A stretch of 64,000 nucleotides of DNA, taken from positions 1 to 64,000 of the forward strand of contig NZ_LMUY01000001.1 of assembly GCF_009765685.1 (NCBI RefSeq), in the 5' to 3' direction. Below the pieces are notes generated by a model, which saw nothing but the letters and a program-made list of their open reading frames with translations, made no database searches and had not been told where the DNA came from. How positions within the stretch are numbered: the stretch's first letter is position 1; every line of letters starts with the position of its first letter. This stretch comes from Acidisphaera sp. L21 (GTDB lineage Bacteria; Pseudomonadota; Alphaproteobacteria; Acetobacterales; Acetobacteraceae). Both the position numbers and the translations under genes were made by a program. Positions 63,792 to 64,000 of the stretch are shown one piece after another.

Positions 63792-64000
63792 ATGACCATA
63801 GCCGAAGACGTCGATAACCTCACCACCAACGATATTGCCGGAATGGGCGCGCTGCTGCGCCAGGGCGCCACCACGCCGGAGGCGCTGCTGGAGGCCTATC
63901 TGGACCGGATCGCGCGACATGACGGCGCCGTGCACAGCTTCCTGACCGTCGACGCGGACAACGCGCGCCAGGCTGCGCGTGGCGCCGGTGAGGAGTTGCG
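63792..64000 (+). CDS. Amidase (GatA family), 3' end outside window
   Basis: The first 69 codons only. NDIAGMGALLRQGATTPEALLEAYLDRIARHD matches the N-terminal helix region of amidase signature enzymes, followed by VHSFLTVDADNARQAARGA. The catalytic Ser-Ser-Lys part lies beyond the window. The ATG at 63792 follows GGGAATGACAGC. The LysR gene and LysR box upstream suggest an inducible catabolic amidase rather than the tRNA amidotransferase subunit. Confidence 0.8.
   Translation, partial: MTIAEDVDNLTTNDIAGMGALLRQGATTPEALLEAYLDRIARHDGAVHSFLTVDADNARQAARGAGEEL

Noticed and set aside
1-64000. CRISPR arrays, IS elements, integrases, rRNA or tRNA genes
   Set aside because: Looked for repeated spaced units, transposase motifs and RNA signatures by eye; none seen.

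Overview
The window is high-GC DNA from a metabolically versatile Gram-negative proteobacterium. The mix of genes (a molybdenum hydroxylase/2Fe-2S/cytochrome c dehydrogenase set as in acetic acid bacteria, many solute-binding proteins, CaiB-type CoA-transferases, IclR and LysR regulators) points to an alphaproteobacterium, most plausibly Acetobacteraceae or a related Rhodospirillales group. That assignment is inference; there is no rRNA gene. I see no tRNA, CRISPR array, transposase, integrase or phage gene. The window is a chromosomal catabolic and transport region.

Layout. 1-2063: end of a polar amino acid ABC transporter operon. 2088-3029: a lower-GC class 3 lipase. 3176-5396: gamma-glutamyltransferase followed by a GreB-type factor. 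5473-9150: a divergent SDR/IclR and SDR/MFS pair of operons. 9199-10962: SDR and LysR, divergent around a clear LysR box. 11157-11692: two small orphan proteins and a strong terminator. 11698-17154: a TRAP transporter with a CoA-transferase, a CitE-type lyase and an internally deleted second CoA-transferase. 17343-20433: glutamine amidotransferase, a frameshifted LysR gene, a DUF1579-like exported protein and an aspartyl protease.

20506-30454 is the most coherent unit: a LysR gene and a tightly coupled nine-gene operon with leuC, leuD and leuB homologues, a one-ATPase/one-permease ABC transporter with two paralogous binding proteins, an iron alcohol dehydrogenase and a COG3618-like lactonase/amidohydrolase. 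It reads as uptake plus degradation of a small organic acid or lactone, with leucine-type enzymes possibly recruited for catabolism. 30634-34647 encodes a periplasmic molybdenum dehydrogenase with a three-haem cytochrome c.

34884-43343 holds an MFS permease, a Fe3+/thiamine-type binding protein and a dipeptide-type ABC operon ending in an IclR gene; paired GTTCGC/GCGAAC palindromes lie upstream of that operon. 43454-51547 holds a CitE-like lyase, a branched-chain-type binding protein divergent from IclR, LivH and an unusual LivM-LivG fusion, then a SnoaL-like protein and a DhaK-DhaL kinase. 51564-57729 is a second, complete Liv transporter operon headed by a beta-keto acid cleavage enzyme (BKACE) and ending with an alpha/beta hydrolase that has Cys at the nucleophile position. 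57888-64000 has a GcvA-type LysR, an MBL-fold hydrolase, an acyltransferase 3, a Wzy/WaaL-like membrane protein, another LysR and the start of an amidase.

Overall the DNA is a string of self-contained modules, each combining a transporter, one to four catabolic enzymes and a local regulator. Substrates are not fixed by sequence alone.
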